In this document: positions 11,501 to 23,647 of the stretch, piece by piece
Numbering within the stretch: position 1 is the stretch's first letter
Layout of the letters: every line of letters begins with the position of its first letter
DNA from: Guadua angustifolia
Lineage: Eukaryota > Streptophyta > Magnoliopsida > Poales > Poaceae
Reading direction: 5' to 3'
Length of the DNA stretch: 64,000 nt
Assembly: GCA_036346375.1 (NCBI GenBank)
Contig: CM070501.1
Location: 32,198,539 to 32,262,538 of the forward strand
Notes under the pieces: model-generated
Seen by the model: the letters and a program-made list of their open reading frames with translations, nothing else
Told to the model about the DNA's origin: nothing
Database searches by the model: none
Translations under genes and position numbers: made by a program

Positions 11501-12097
11501 GAGTCAATTTCATGAAACTACAGGTTTTTTATACAAATTATTAGAAAACTATAAATTTTAGCTTCTATTTCACAAAATTACAGATTTTAAAGAATTTGTT
11601 TCACAAAACTACATGTTTCTTGTGCAAACTATCAGAAAATTATAGATTTTAGTTTCTATTTCACAAAACTACAGATTTTAGGTGAATTTGTATCACAAAA
11701 CTATGGGTTTTAGAAGAACTTATTTCACAAAATTACAGGTTTTAGAATTGACTTGCTTCTTATAACGGGTCTGATAATGTGGGCCCATATGACGATCTCA
11801 CATACTCTCATTTCCCGTTTCACTCACGCGTGAAGATGTCATGTGAGCTTAGACTGTCAAACCCGTTACCAGAAATGGTTAATTCTAAATCTGTAGTTTT
11901 GTAATATAAGTTCTCTTAAAACCTATAGTTTTGTGAAATAAAAGTTAAAATATGTAGTTGTATGATAATTTGTACGAAAAACATGTACTTTTGTGAATAA
12001 AGTTCTTCTAAAATCTGTAATTTTGCGAAATAGAAGCTAAGATCTGTAGTTTTCTGATAATTTATATAAGAAACCTGTAATTTTGTGAAATTTACTC
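11501..12097. mobile_element. Mutator-superfamily foldback MITE, copy 1
   Basis: Long inverted repeats start GAGTCAATTTCATGAAACTACAG on the left and, reverse-complemented, GAGTAAATTTCACAAAATTACAG on the right. Each arm is built from short tandem units like CACAAAACTACAGATTTTAG. A central region (TAACGGGTCTGATAATGTGG) separates the arms. Exact 9-bp TSDs ATAAAAATG sit at 11492-11500 and 12098-12106, diagnostic of Mutator-like transposition. Non-coding, 597 bp. The same family occurs at 22221-22814 and about 53884-54410. Confidence 0.93.
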
Positions 12098-12106
12098 ATA
12101 AAAATG

Positions 12107-14100
12107 CCATATGAAATACATGGAGGCATGAGCATGATATTAATAGATATCAAGGCACAATTATAGCTCATGTAATTCAAATTAAGCATGGAAAATGACA
12201 ATGAACAATGGCATACAACTGGTAATATAGCTCAAGTTGATGAATTATTTGCTCTCAGATGTCGGGCAGCCTAAATTAACAGATCTCCTCGCTAATAGGG
12301 ACAAGATCATAGAATAATTTGTGATAATCTTTCTAAACACTCTTACCAATTTCAGATTTCACACTTGCCAAAAATTAATAAGATTTAGTATCAATTAAAT
12401 TGATCACTATAATAGTTCATATATAACATGCACTATTCTTGTTTTCAAATTAACATCCACCAATTTTGCAAGAATAAAGAGCATATGTTGAGAAGATTTA
12501 ATCAGCAGTAAAGGACAGTTATATTGAACTTTATTTAGAACTGGTAAAACAAATTGAACTGAATAAGTGAGTTAACTAGGCAATAATCAATTATTACAGT
12601 AATATGACTATTGTCATAAATTGTCTCACTAAACCCAATACTCACCGAGCATTAGCCACCCTCACATGCAAGGTCCCTAAGACAAAAATGTCTAGCCCCT
12701 CTGCACATTGTAAGTAAATGACAGAAGATCAAATATACTCACAGAGCATTGACTCATGATCCTTGTAACGGACAAGGCTCATTAAAGATGATGTCATAGA
12801 AAACAATATCGCTGTTATACTGCCACAGAATCAACAACGATGTTTTTGGAGATACAATACCATAAACCACCAAGTGAGGCAATTTATGGAGTAGTCCTGA
12901 GATATAACCAAAGCCACATAATCTGCTTCTTGGCTGAGAATAGACCACGTCAACCAATAATAGCAAGCCACGAAGGACTTGCTCCACATAAAAGGGAACA
13001 AGTCATTGAGTACCAAATTCACCACATAGCCGAATCAACCGCACAAGCAAGCACGATCAGCACAAAGGTTCGGCAACTAAGAGCACTAAGAGTACCTCAT
13101 CGTCTACAGAGCGTCTCAAATCACCGGCCGTTGTCACCATCCTTCAGTCACCATGAGTTACACACAAAGCGACATCCATAAGGTGAAAGAAGACAGATTG
13201 GGGCCAAAGACCACATGAGGGTATCAGGTAGCCGAGGATCTCATTGGAGCACTACCGAGAAGAAGAAACTGAACGTAGTTTAGAAATCAGAAAAGGAGGG
13301 GAAAAATCATGTCGTTCTTCACTCTGCTGAGGAGGAAGACGAACCTAGATTTTCAAAGAGAGCAACGGCAGCTGGAGCCCAGTAGGTTATTTTTATTTTT
13401 TTCTTTTCAAAACCCAATTTCACACAACAATATATACCCCCCTTAGCCTATCTACCTTGTCCAGGTACGCTATGGTGAATGAGTATCTTCTGATAGATCG
13501 ACGCAGCCAGCCTACGTACTGATTGATACCGAAAGGCGATTGATTACTTGCTATGAGCCTATGAGCAGCGTGGACCGGAGAACATTGTTCCTAGACCACG
13601 GCTACCGGATGCCAGCCTTCGCTCGCAAATGTGTCGTCGAGGGAGTCACCAAAAGGCGCGCTTGATGATGAGCGATGAGGGCGCGCACCGACCAGAAAGG
13701 CGGATTTCAGAGTGTGGACATATATCCTGTCCTCTTCCACTGCTCCGACCGGCGCATGTCTAGCTGGATTTCGTGCCTCGTCAGCTGCTGTCGCTACTGC
13801 ATCTCCAAGAGGCGGTAAGGCCGGCCCGCAAGAGCATCCCATGGTCACGTCGGATAGAATCGAGACTTCACTTCACTTGAGACTTGAGAGAAGTAGGAGA
13901 CGCGTGTCGTCGTGGTCATCACCAACTCATCGCCGTATCGCCGAGGCCCGGGCGGCGCCACGTTGGTGAGGAGTGGCTGGTGTGGTAGGCAGGAACGCTA
14001 GCTGTTCGCTTTTGAATCGCAACTAGACAGAGAGAGGCGCGCGATGTCGTGCCAGTGAAAAAATCTGATCTAAATTTTTCTACAAAAAATACGTAATTTC
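12107..14100. other. intergenic, no gene assigned
   Basis: Frames at 12987-12754 (-) and 12840-13181 (+) and a G+C-rich block at 13590-14000 have no recognisable domain. The minus strand of 12760-13280 reads like decayed exon sequence, but no family could be named. Confidence 0.4.
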
Positions 14101-14960
14101 AGTCTATTGTGTCGAAAGAACTAGCGCTCGTGTTGAATTTCCGGAACTACAGGATCTTTTTTGTAAAATAACTGACGAAAAGACTTGTTCGTGATTTTGG
14201 AATCCAGGTCAAAAGAACCAACATCCAGGATGATTTTGCGGAATCACGGGATCTTTTTTGCAAAATAGCCGTGAACGGACCTGTTTGCAATTTTAGAATT
14301 TCCGAGCCCTTTCTGCAAAATAACCGGTGAAAGGACCTATTCATAATTTCGAATTCTTGAAGGGCTTTTTGCAAAAAAAATGTACCTTGTGCCCTGGATG
14401 AGCTCAAAACCTTCCATGTATAATAGAGGTATTATTCGGAATTCTTGAAGGGCTTTTTGCAAAAAAAATGTACCTTGTGCTCTAGATGAGCTCAAAGCCT
14501 TCCATGTATAATAGAGGTACTAGATAGGAATTTGCGCTACGCCGCTCCGTGCGAAATTTAGTTCGTTGGTTCTTCTCGAAAAAATAAAGTTGGAGAACCC
14601 GTACGCGAATATACGAAACTATAGAGTTCTATTTGTAAAATTACCAATAGAAGGGCCTAGATGTAATTTTTTGTTTTTGCAAAACTACCCACCGGAGGAC
14701 CCAACCGTGAATATACAGACTACGGAGCTTTTTTCGCAAACGAAAAAATAAAGTTGGAGGACCCGTACGCGAATATACGAAACCATAGGACTCTTTTTGC
14801 AAAACTACCAATAGAAGGATCTGGATATAATTTTTTGTTTTTGCAAAACCACCCACCGAGGACCCGTTCGCGAATATACAGACTACGGAGTCCTCTTTCG
14901 CAAAATAACCGACCGGAGGACCTAAACGTAATTACGAAATATACGGAGGGTCTTTTCCAA
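14101..14960. repeat. degenerate tandem repeats (GGACC...CGCGAATATAC...TTTGCAAAA)
   Basis: Repeating units of roughly 60-130 bp contain GGACCCGTWCGCGAATATAC, a TACGGAGTCCT-like word and TTTTTGCAAAACTACC. A clear recent duplication of period 88 bp occupies 14351-14438 and 14439-14519 (both start GAATTCTTGAAGGGCTTTTT). The style matches repeats at about 7240 and 47640. It is probably the non-coding end of a DNA transposon, but no terminal repeat or TSD was found. Confidence 0.7.
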
Positions 14961-16532
14961 AAAAAAAATGACACGTAGCTAAACTTGTTGCCCTCTAATT
15001 CTCCCGGCTTTCATAGATAAGTTATTATTATTTGGATGCAATGCAGTGCACTAGTGCAGGACCTGCCCCCGATATGCCTGGTTCTGCTGCAGGCTGCAGT
15101 GCAGGCGCCTGCATGGTTGTGCAACATGCGAGAAATGCAGAAGGGAATCGATAATTCGCTTTGCCTTTCAGGCCAGGGTGCCGACGAATCTTGGGCCGAG
15201 CACGGGGGAAGGAACCAAGGCAAGTATGCACCAACAAAAGTCAGCTTTTGCAGCCATGCACACACCAGAACTTGATACTGAAGATGCAACACAAGATACA
15301 TATAAAATGGGCGCTCACTCTTCAAGCTCTGTTGAATGTTGATGTTGTGGTCGGGCTGGGCCGACAAAACAGCTGTAAAACCGGAGAATTGCTGAAAAGA
15401 GCGACCAAGCAGTCCTCACAACAGAGCAATCTTTCGTCAGAAGATGAGAACTTGCTATGCCTGTGATCGGCCCGCGTCGGTTCTATCTTCGCCAGAGTTT
15501 TGTCACCATGTTACACAGGATGGATAACGTGGAATTAATGCTCTCAGTAGCTTTAGCGATCTAAATCAAAATTGTCGAAGAGCTGTAACGCAAACGAGAA
15601 TATGTTGTAGAGGCTGCATTTTTTTTTGTTTTTAATTAAGAAGAATAATGAGGTTCGAATAACCATCACGCTACGACAATCATGTGGTCTAGCACTAAGC
15701 TTCCTACATCTGGCCCCAAATGGTTACAATTCGGATACGTACATTCACGCATCAACAATAAGGTATACAGTATAGTAATATACTGCATCGCACAATGGAG
15801 TGGAATGGCTGACAATGTGCGCTATAGCCGCATCTCGAGCTCCGCAAGTAGCACCGCTGTGGTTTACATCGTCCTCCAGTGTTCTCATCTATCCTGAATA
15901 CCTCCTTCTGCAGCTATGACGCTCGTAGCCATGGCAGCACAGTTGGACAGTGTAGTAAAAATGCCCAAATTGTGCACGGGTAATTCAAATTCGTTATTTT
16001 GTATGCTGCAATTGGGAAGAAATTGCAGTAATTTCATATGTTGGTCTGTTCACGTTCTAAGTAGTCTGTGAAATTCTTTTTTTGGCTGTTCGTCGTGTGG
16101 CCTTCATTTCTTATGCTTTCCTTCTGCTGAAAAAGTTCTTTTTCAGTGCTTTGGTTCTATCGGGATAAATGAATGCCAATGATGATCTTCCGCTGAACAT
16201 ATTGAATGAGAAATGATCTGCTTGTCTTGAACAAATTGACCGCATGCATCGTGGAGGGGAAGGTGACTGGAAACGATGAGATCTCGTCCGAGGAGATGCG
16301 TTCTGGAGTATTAGTTTGGGAGGTGCAGGGGCATCCGTGTCATTTGGCTAAATTAAGAAAAAGAAAAAACGCAAAAGGGCTAACGGGTATTGACGGAATG
16401 GCAAAAAAAAAAAAAAAAAAAAAGAGACATCTTTCGATAGTACTAAATGTACTGATTTCTTTCGATGATATATGAAACTAAATTTGGAATCTTTCGACGT
16501 CATAGAACTAATTTTCCTGCAGAAAAACTAAC
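14961..16532. other. intergenic, no gene assigned; poly(A) tract near 16402
   Basis: Open frames at 15011-15466 on both strands have no known domain. A run of about 20 A at 16402-16422 could mark the 3' end of a retroposed sequence, but no SINE or LINE body was recognised upstream. Confidence 0.4.
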
Positions 16533-16759
16533 CAACGGTATACCGTTTGGACGGTATAGCTTCTGCTCTCTGATGAAACTTACCCGTGAAACATGAAACT
16601 TTGGTTGAAACTTATCTATAAAACTCGAAAATCTCATGAAACCCATGAAACTTATCCGTCAAACATCATGAAACTTACCCGTGAAACCTAGCAATGAAAC
16701 TTACCCGTGAACCTAATGAAACATGCTATACCGTTGGAAGTGATTCCCAACGGTATAGC
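16533..16759. repeat. hairpin with minisatellite between arms
   Basis: AACGGTATA words occur at both ends. GCTATACCGTTGG at 16725-16737 pairs exactly with CCAACGGTATAGC at 16747-16759. Between the outer arms is a degenerate array of ATGAAACTTACCCGTGAAAC. No TSD was identified, so the element type is unknown. Confidence 0.65.
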
Positions 16760-17164
16760 GTAGGGTAGTTGCTCTCTTTTCTCTGTCCATGATCATTATA
16801 GAAGTTGTCATTAGCTGGCATGAAAAGCTATATACACAGAAGCAAGGTTAACATTTTCGTTTGCACTGGAAAATCTGAAAAATTCGAGATAAGTCGGCAC
16901 TGGTTTTTCACGAAATTTGACCAAATTTCGGTAAGTCAAACCGACTGGTCAAATGCATTCAAGAAATTCGAAAACCGCTCGGCAAAGTTGAAAACCGGTT
17001 TCGACTCTCGAAACCGACCGATATGAACCGAAAATCGATGACAGAAGGAAAATTAGTGAAAAATGCAAGGAAGAATTGAGAAAAAATTGTGAAAAAATAT
17101 AAAAATATAGAGGAAAGCCCAAAAATCCATAAAAAATGTAAAAAATGTTTAAAAATATGGAAAA
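16760..17164. other. AT-rich non-coding flank of the hAT pseudogene
   Basis: 16900-17040 has dense AACCG/CGGTTT words (AAAACCGGTTTCGACT and relatives), like the subterminal repeats of hAT elements, and 17040-17160 is A-rich. A similar patch of AACCG words occurs at 18520-18660, so the two may be the ends of one decayed hAT element. No terminus was fixed. Confidence 0.4.
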
Positions 17165-17749
17165 TTATGGTAAAATTTTGGCATGGCACGTTGCACAAGT
17201 ACGAGTCGTGACTTTTGCTCCTCGCATCTACAGACTTATGGAAGAATGTGGTGCCTTTGCAGTACAGCATGAAGTTGATAATACTCATGCGTGTCAGCCC
17301 AATCCTAGAATCACACCTGATGGTTACGCCATACGTTGGCCATTCCATCTTAAACTTCTTCATCTTTTGTTGTATACCTACCACCAGTCCGGCTGATAAA
17401 TTCTGCCTCAGCCCTAGAGGTAGCCATGGCGTGCTGTAGTTGTTTCTCCTCATCAACATCACCTGTGTACGCTTCATAAGCACTTCTTCTCGACAAAAAA
17501 TGTGCAGCTGCTGCTTCCTTTCTGAACCTCTCCTCCCTCTGTCCTTTTTTTCTTATCCTTCGTCCTGTCTAGGTCATGTTAAAAGTACCCGTGAACCTCC
17601 TTAGAGACTTGATTGCAATGGACAACATTTGTACCATATCCTACTAGGTGGTGCTTCAATCAGGTTACACCGCCTCTTTTCTTCTCTTTGTGACAGTACT
17701 TACATCGAAACCCACCAACCATCTTCTCGCCGTGCTTCCAAACAACATC
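17165..17749 (-). pseudogene. hAT transposase-like pseudogene (BED finger plus DUF659)
   Basis: Minus strand 17749-17580 encodes a BED-type zinc finger: DVVWKHGEKM, FRCKYCHKEKK, then LKHHLVGYGTNVVHC. A TGA replaces a sense codon before LKHHL and a TAA follows near 17580. After a Lys/Glu-rich linker and a frameshift, 17483-17196 gives KKFKMEWPTYGVTI, RMSIINFMLYCKGTTFF and HKSVDA, the start of the DUF659 domain of plant hAT-like proteins. The catalytic hAT dimerisation part is missing. This is a dead fragment of a domesticated-type or autonomous hAT gene. Confidence 0.85.
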
Positions 17750-18673
17750 GACCTAGCCTGCCATATGCTAATACAAAACAATAACAAGTCAGTCATTCCT
17801 GCAAAAAAACAGGTCACACGTTTTGATGACTACACTCACAAAGATTTTCCTAGGTTGTTAGCTACTTACCTTAATTGGTTGTTATCTACTTAGCATAATG
17901 AAGTCATTATGTTCTTAGCATACTTAGCATATTGAAGTCATCACGTGCATAGCATACTTAGCATACTAGTGAATCATAATGAATAGCCACTGCCCACTGT
18001 ATACATGTTTACTCTTCAACGAGCGAGATATTATATAATATTCAAGATTCAACAAATCAGCTAAACCCTACAAACATTACTCAACTAAACCCTAAAAGTA
18101 TTACTCAATATTTCTCATGTTGTCACCTTTTATACATAGAAATCCCCTTGTACCGAACTTTCGATAGATGCATGTTTTGTTAGTAAATATGACAACTAAT
18201 GTAGTGCATAGCATACTTACCATACTAGTGAATCAAAATGACTAGCCACTGCATACATGTTTACTCTTCAACGAGCGAGAATGCAAGATATTACATAACA
18301 TTCAATATTTAACATATATACAATGAACAATAATCTGCCATGCTGATTTCTGCCTCCATGAACATACATACTAAACCCTAAAAGCATTACTCAATAATCT
18401 GCTATTCTGCCTCCATGAACAATCCCAAAGAAAACTACCAACCATAGCAATCCATACATACAATGAGCTAGCGCATGATTCATCTAGCTTGCCTCAACGA
18501 GATCTGTTTGGCTTATCTTGAAAATCGCTCGGTTTATAAGGTAAACTACTCGTTTTATGCGATAAACCGAAGAGGAAGCAAACCCCGTCAAAAACCCTTG
18601 AAAGCCGGTTGAAAATCGACCTTGCCGCTTGATTTCGAGCTTCAGTCGTCAGTTTTTGGCCACCGGCGACTAA
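17750..18673. other. non-coding, short internal duplications
   Basis: CATAGCATACTTAGCATACTAGTGAATC and GTTTACTCTTCAACGAGCGAGA occur twice (about 17940-18030 and 18210-18280), showing a duplicated segment of about 260 bp spacing. No gene seen. Confidence 0.45.
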
Positions 18674-20640
18674 GGGCCTGTTTGGTTCGTTGCCTAAGCC
18701 TGCGCTCGCGAGCTAGAAAGGGATTCGGGGAATCAATGCATGTGCGCAATAATGCAGTCGGAGGCAGCCGTTGGAACCTCTTATCCATTCCCATTTCTTC
18801 GTGGGCCGATTTAGGCCATATGGACCGCAGCACTGTGCTGCCCTGTTTTTTTTTTCTTTTCAATTTTGCACACGCTCGGTTTTCAACGTTTCGCGAACCC
18901 TGCACAGAAGTCATCTTCTGTACATGCTCTCAAGGGATGCTGGCGGCCTGGCGCTCTGGCCGGTGGCCCTAGGCTCGGACCCTTTTTTCACGCTGGGAAT
19001 CTGGGACGCTCTTTTGGCTCTGCGAGCCGCTCAAGTTATGCATTGCGCTGGTCCGGCTTTTTTTTTCTTTTTGAGGGAACAGCCGGGTTTTTTTTTCTTC
19101 GATGGAGCAATTTACACCTGGTTTTCTAATGGGAATTCGAGAATTTGACAGGTTTCGCTTCTGGGTTAATTGCCGTAGAGTTGGCATGGAGAAGTGCGCC
19201 GTCCAAAAAGAAAACCGAGCTGTCCCTGACCATGAGCTTGACCGAGGCATGCAAGAACTTCAAACCAGGCGTGATTTGCTCTCCAAAAGCGCTCGACAAT
19301 CCCGCGGTTGGTGCCGGAAATGTGTCTTCTGTCCAGTGTCCTATAGCCTATAGGTATGCCATTCAATCCGGTTCTCTTCCTCCACCTTTTTAAAGAGATC
19401 ACAGGGTAACCTCCATTGCAACTATTTCTTGTTTTAGGAAACCTGTGCCAACTTCAAGAGAAATACTGTAAAAGGGAGCTTAAATTATCTGGTGTTTGAG
19501 TTGCTTCGGTGGAGATCCATTCAGGGCTCACCTACTTAGAAATATGAGTTGGCTTACGAGAAACGGATCATTTTATATATTGGAGGCTTCAAGACATGCA
19601 TGCCTCAAACAAGCTAGACTTAGTAGCATTCTGCACATGCATGTTTCGGTTTGATGCCAGAATTTTAGCAAGATTTTGTTCACATTTGAATACTAGTTTA
19701 TTTTAATCTGATGCGAAATTTTAGTCAATTCATGGATCATCGATTCTGGGTGTGTTTTGGCCATTGTTCGTACGCGTGGCAAAAATTGGAACGACTTACT
19801 ATGATTTGGCAAGTTTTGGCTTAATTCTTGCCAAAATTTTGGTCAAAAATTAACATGAGTGGCAACAACTATGAGCCTGTTTTGTGTGAAGTCAGCCAAT
19901 GACTGCCAAATTTTAGTAGCATTGACCAGGTTTAGCGGGTATTTTCTTTGCTGCCAAATGTTTGACAAGATTTCATTTTTGTTAGCATCCTAGCTTATTT
20001 TCTTTCTAAATCCTAGTAATTGGTGTTTTAACAATTCCATAACCAAATTTTGATGCCGTAAAAATTTTGTCACGCATTGGCAAAGATCAAGATGGCGCAA
20101 ACAAACAAACTCTATGGCCAAATTTCACAAGCTAGCTGTCCCTCTCTGACATGTGGGCCATAAATAGGTAAACCAAAGTTTCGTCCATTCTTCGGTTTAT
20201 TACTTAATACTTTTTATTCTCGCCTCACTTTTGACTGCAACGAGAACTCGGTAAGGCCTGTGCAAAGATGCTTAGAAAGATGTTTAACGAGAGACAATAT
20301 CAAATGTTAGGAGCCTATGTAAGCGTGTGCTTGCTTCGATGCAAATTGCTCCACTTTGCTTGACAGGCTGAACTCTCACGACCTTTTTGTTGGTTTTTCC
20401 CAAGGTCTTTCTAATGTGATGAAAATGCTTGGCCTAATCTTTCGATGAGAGGGATAACTACGATTGATCGATGTGACATTGGCGGTGAGGCTGCTTGGTC
20501 GAGATGATCAAATCCATCCTGCAATCGTTACACCACACTCTTTGTCATTATCAACCGTGCCCAACACAGTTGACCTTTCTTGCCAGCAATCGAGAATCAA
20601 ACAAGAAAGAAATAAACACAATCTGAATTTGGACAATGGA
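18674..20640. other. intergenic; possible one-ended MITE start at 18674
   Basis: GGGCCTGTTTGGTTCG at 18674 resembles the terminus of PIF/hAT-type MITEs, but no matching opposite end was found. 19660-20110 carries many TTGGCAA/GCCAAAATTTTGG words typical of old MITE sequence. Frames around 18620-19400 have no recognisable domain. Confidence 0.4.
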
Positions 20641-22047
20641 ACATAAAATTTGATTGAATAATAGAGAGACTTGAAGTCACCGTAGTTAGTCTAGTCGACA
20701 CAAATACACAACTGATGCTTTCTAAATAAAAATCAATCTAAATAAGCCTAAGGACTAAATTTAACGACCACAAGAGTTATAAGGAGGCGGTGACCAAGGA
20801 GAAGCCATCCTAGGGTTGTGTGCCAATAGGAGTGGCGCACACGACCTAGACAAAGATCCAAAAACCATTATAAGGCCCAAGTTGGCCCAACAAGTGACGC
20901 AACATATCTCTTTTATGATTATGATGTGTAGACAATGAATCTAAAGATGAAATCAGATCTATTGGAAAGATCTCATCGTAAACTTTCAACCAAGTACTCG
21001 AACACCTCCAATGGACTCCATATATGAAAGTTATGATTGTTTTAAATCAGGACTGTCAGGCTAATTCCAAATTAGACTAGAATTGAAGCGGTGTCAGCCT
21101 GGGCTTATTGTGGTAGTAGTGTTGCTCCCCTCATCTTGGGTTCCTGAGTAGAATAACATCACATGACTTAGATAGCAATCCATCATCAATAGGAAAATTA
21201 TGAACTCCTAGAAATGAGCTTACCTGATAATTCAACTGTCATGCACGTACTATTGTTATAGGTCCTTACTTAGCATCTTGTAAAGGAATGTTATGTGTAT
21301 CCAAAGAAGTGATGTTCTCATTATAATGTTTTACTAGTCTTCTTTAATTGAGCGAATTATTCTTGTTGTAGTCTTTGATAACTTTCTTCCAATAGACTTC
21401 TCCCTTATTGTTGTTTCTCTCAATAGGATCGATAGAATTATTTAATTAAGCACTAATCAACATTCATAAAATAAATAAATTGGTACATGTTTTAAATAGA
21501 CTATCTATTGATAAGTTTATTATTATTTTTAATCTAGTCACTTTTTTGAGTTATAGGATTTGTATCCGATAGCTATTATGTTTTATCCACCTCTCGTCAC
21601 TACAAAATACAAAAACACATGTAAAACATTTCTAACCTAGACAAAAATAAAATAAACATAGATAAGCCCATACAAAATACAAAAACAAAAAACTCTAATG
21701 TAGACAAAAATTAAATTAGATCTAATTGGACAATAAAAATGTAAAAACAAACATAACTAAAAATTAAAGTAGAGTGGTAACAAAATCGCACATTACTTAG
21801 CAATGCAGTTTTAGGCTTAGTTTTGTGTAATTTTAGGTGACTAAGAAATAAGAAAATTTTAGGCAACTTAGATTTAGCAAACCTATTCTTCAAACCCAAC
21901 AACAACAAAAGAAAATGCATAAAAGAAAATGCAAACTAGTCCTATGTTGTCGGTTTGGCTCCAAGACAGTTGTCAACCTCAGCTTTCTTTGTTTATTGAC
22001 ATGGACTTGGGATTTTGTGGACTTGCGTAGTGTGCATCATAGCTAGT
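20641..22047. other. AT-rich intergenic, nothing assigned
   Basis: A short direct repeat (TACAAAATACAAAAACA, spacing about 70 bp) lies at 21600-21710, starting at CACTACAAAATAC, which may be a CACTA relic. The block 20760-21130 looks like retrotransposon non-coding DNA but no LTR boundary was found. Confidence 0.4.
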
Positions 22048-23647
22048 TGTAAGTTAAAGCTCCATGTATTTTTGGTGATTATTGTTTAATTAATAATTAA
22101 TGATAAATCTAATTCTTGTGAGACTCTCTCTCTCTCTCTTATTGAGCTTAATTCTTATTAGTCTCATTTGGATAAAAAGATAGAAATATCAAAGGTATGC
22201 ATTCGAATTCATATTATCATGAGTAAATTTTATAAAACTACATGTTTTTTGTACAAATTATTAGAAAACTATATATTTTAGCTTCTATTTATAAAACTAT
22301 ATATTTTAAAAGAACTTGTTTCACAAAACTACAAGTTTCTTGTAGAAATTATCATAAAACTACATATTTTAGCTTCTATTTAATAAAACTATAGATTTTA
22401 GGAAAACTTGTATAACAAAACTACTTGTTTTAGAATTAATCATTTCTTGTAACGTGTCTGACAGTCTAGGCCCACATAACAGCCTCACGAGTGAGTGAAA
22501 CAGGAATGAGGGTGTGTGAAACCGCCTTATAAGCCCACACTGTCAGATAAGTTACAAGAAACGACCAATTCTAAAATATGTAGTTTTATGAAACAAGTTC
22601 TTCCAAACCTGTAGTTTTGTGATACAAGTTCTCGTAAATCTATAGTTTTATGAAATAGAAGTTAAAATCTGTCGTTTTCTGATAGTTTGTACAAGAAACC
22701 TATACTTTTGTAAAACAAGTTTTTCTAAAATTTGTTGTTTTCTGAAATATAAGCTAAAATATGTAGTTTTACGATAGTTTGTACAAGAAACCTGTGGTTT
22801 TGTGAAATTTACTCTATTATCATATCTTATTGCTTTTCTTAGATATAAAATTCATGATCATATTAATAAATCCAAATATAAGACTAACTTACTTATTGAA
22901 TATGTTTTTTATTAGTCTCGTCTTATTGAAAAATGGAAATCTCAGAGGTATACATCCGGTGCAACTTTATTATTTTTAGATGCATTCCTTGGATTCAAGA
23001 TAAAAGGTGAACTCCACCATGGTTTCAACCTTAAGATGTGCATTGTATTTTAAATTTCATATATACATGATTGCACACATTTAGGGGAAGTTCATGCTTT
23101 AACTTGAAATTTCAATAGTATTGATCCCTTTCATGTTACCACATAAATTAAGGATATTTACTTTGAAACAAATCCTTGAGTATATAAAACTTGTGTAATT
23201 GTAGTATACTCATGTCAATATAGGATAACCTCCAAAGAAATCTCAAATTGAATATATGCATATTGGTTCAAATTCAATTATATATATGCACACATTTAAT
23301 GGCATTTATTCTATGTTTGATGGTCTCAATGGTATTGTTTCCTTTCCATTATTGTATATCAATTAGATCATTACTTTGAAACCCATCAAATTGAGTGTAT
23401 GAAGCTTGCATAGTTGACATATACTCATAACAATTTAAATTCAATTTAAATTGTGTTCGGTTATCGTTCAATCATCAAAGAACTAGATCAATGGATTTAG
23501 GCTCTCCATCATGTATTGATAGTGTGCTTTATTGATTAAGGACACTCGCAAGTGCTTGAGTATATGAAGATTTAATAGTACTAATATACTCAAAACAAAT
23601 ATAAAATATCATTCAATTGATTTGGATTGTGGTCAATCATCAAAGGA
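22048..23647 (+). repeat. old truncated LTR, same family as the 3-kb solo LTRs
   Basis: Starts TGTAAGTTAAAGC and contains TTTTTGGTGATTATTG...TAATGATAAATCTAAT, matching the first bases of the solo LTR at 38816. After the inserted Mutator MITE it continues with TTTTTATTAGTCTCGTCTTATTGAAAAATGG, CACACATTTAGGGGAAGTTCATG and ATTTGGATTGTGGTCAATC, all with counterparts at 38990-39410. It is heavily diverged and stops at a CACTA end at 23648; its 3' half was not found. Confidence 0.78.
22221..22814. mobile_element. Mutator-superfamily foldback MITE, copy 2
   Basis: Same architecture as 11501-12097: ends GAGTAAATTTTATAAAACTAC and its inverse, tandem CAAAACTACA units in both arms, and a central TAACGTGTCTGACAGTC. 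Exact 9-bp TSD TATTATCAT at 22212-22220 and 22815-22823. It is inserted in the old LTR. Confidence 0.93.

Noticed and set aside
15650..15670. GAGGTTCGAATAACC as the T-loop of a tRNA gene
   Set aside because: No acceptor, D-arm or anticodon stem can be placed around it.
18674..18700. GGGCCTGTTTGGTTCG as a complete MITE
   Set aside because: No inverted partner or TSD was found downstream, so only a possible one-ended start is recorded.
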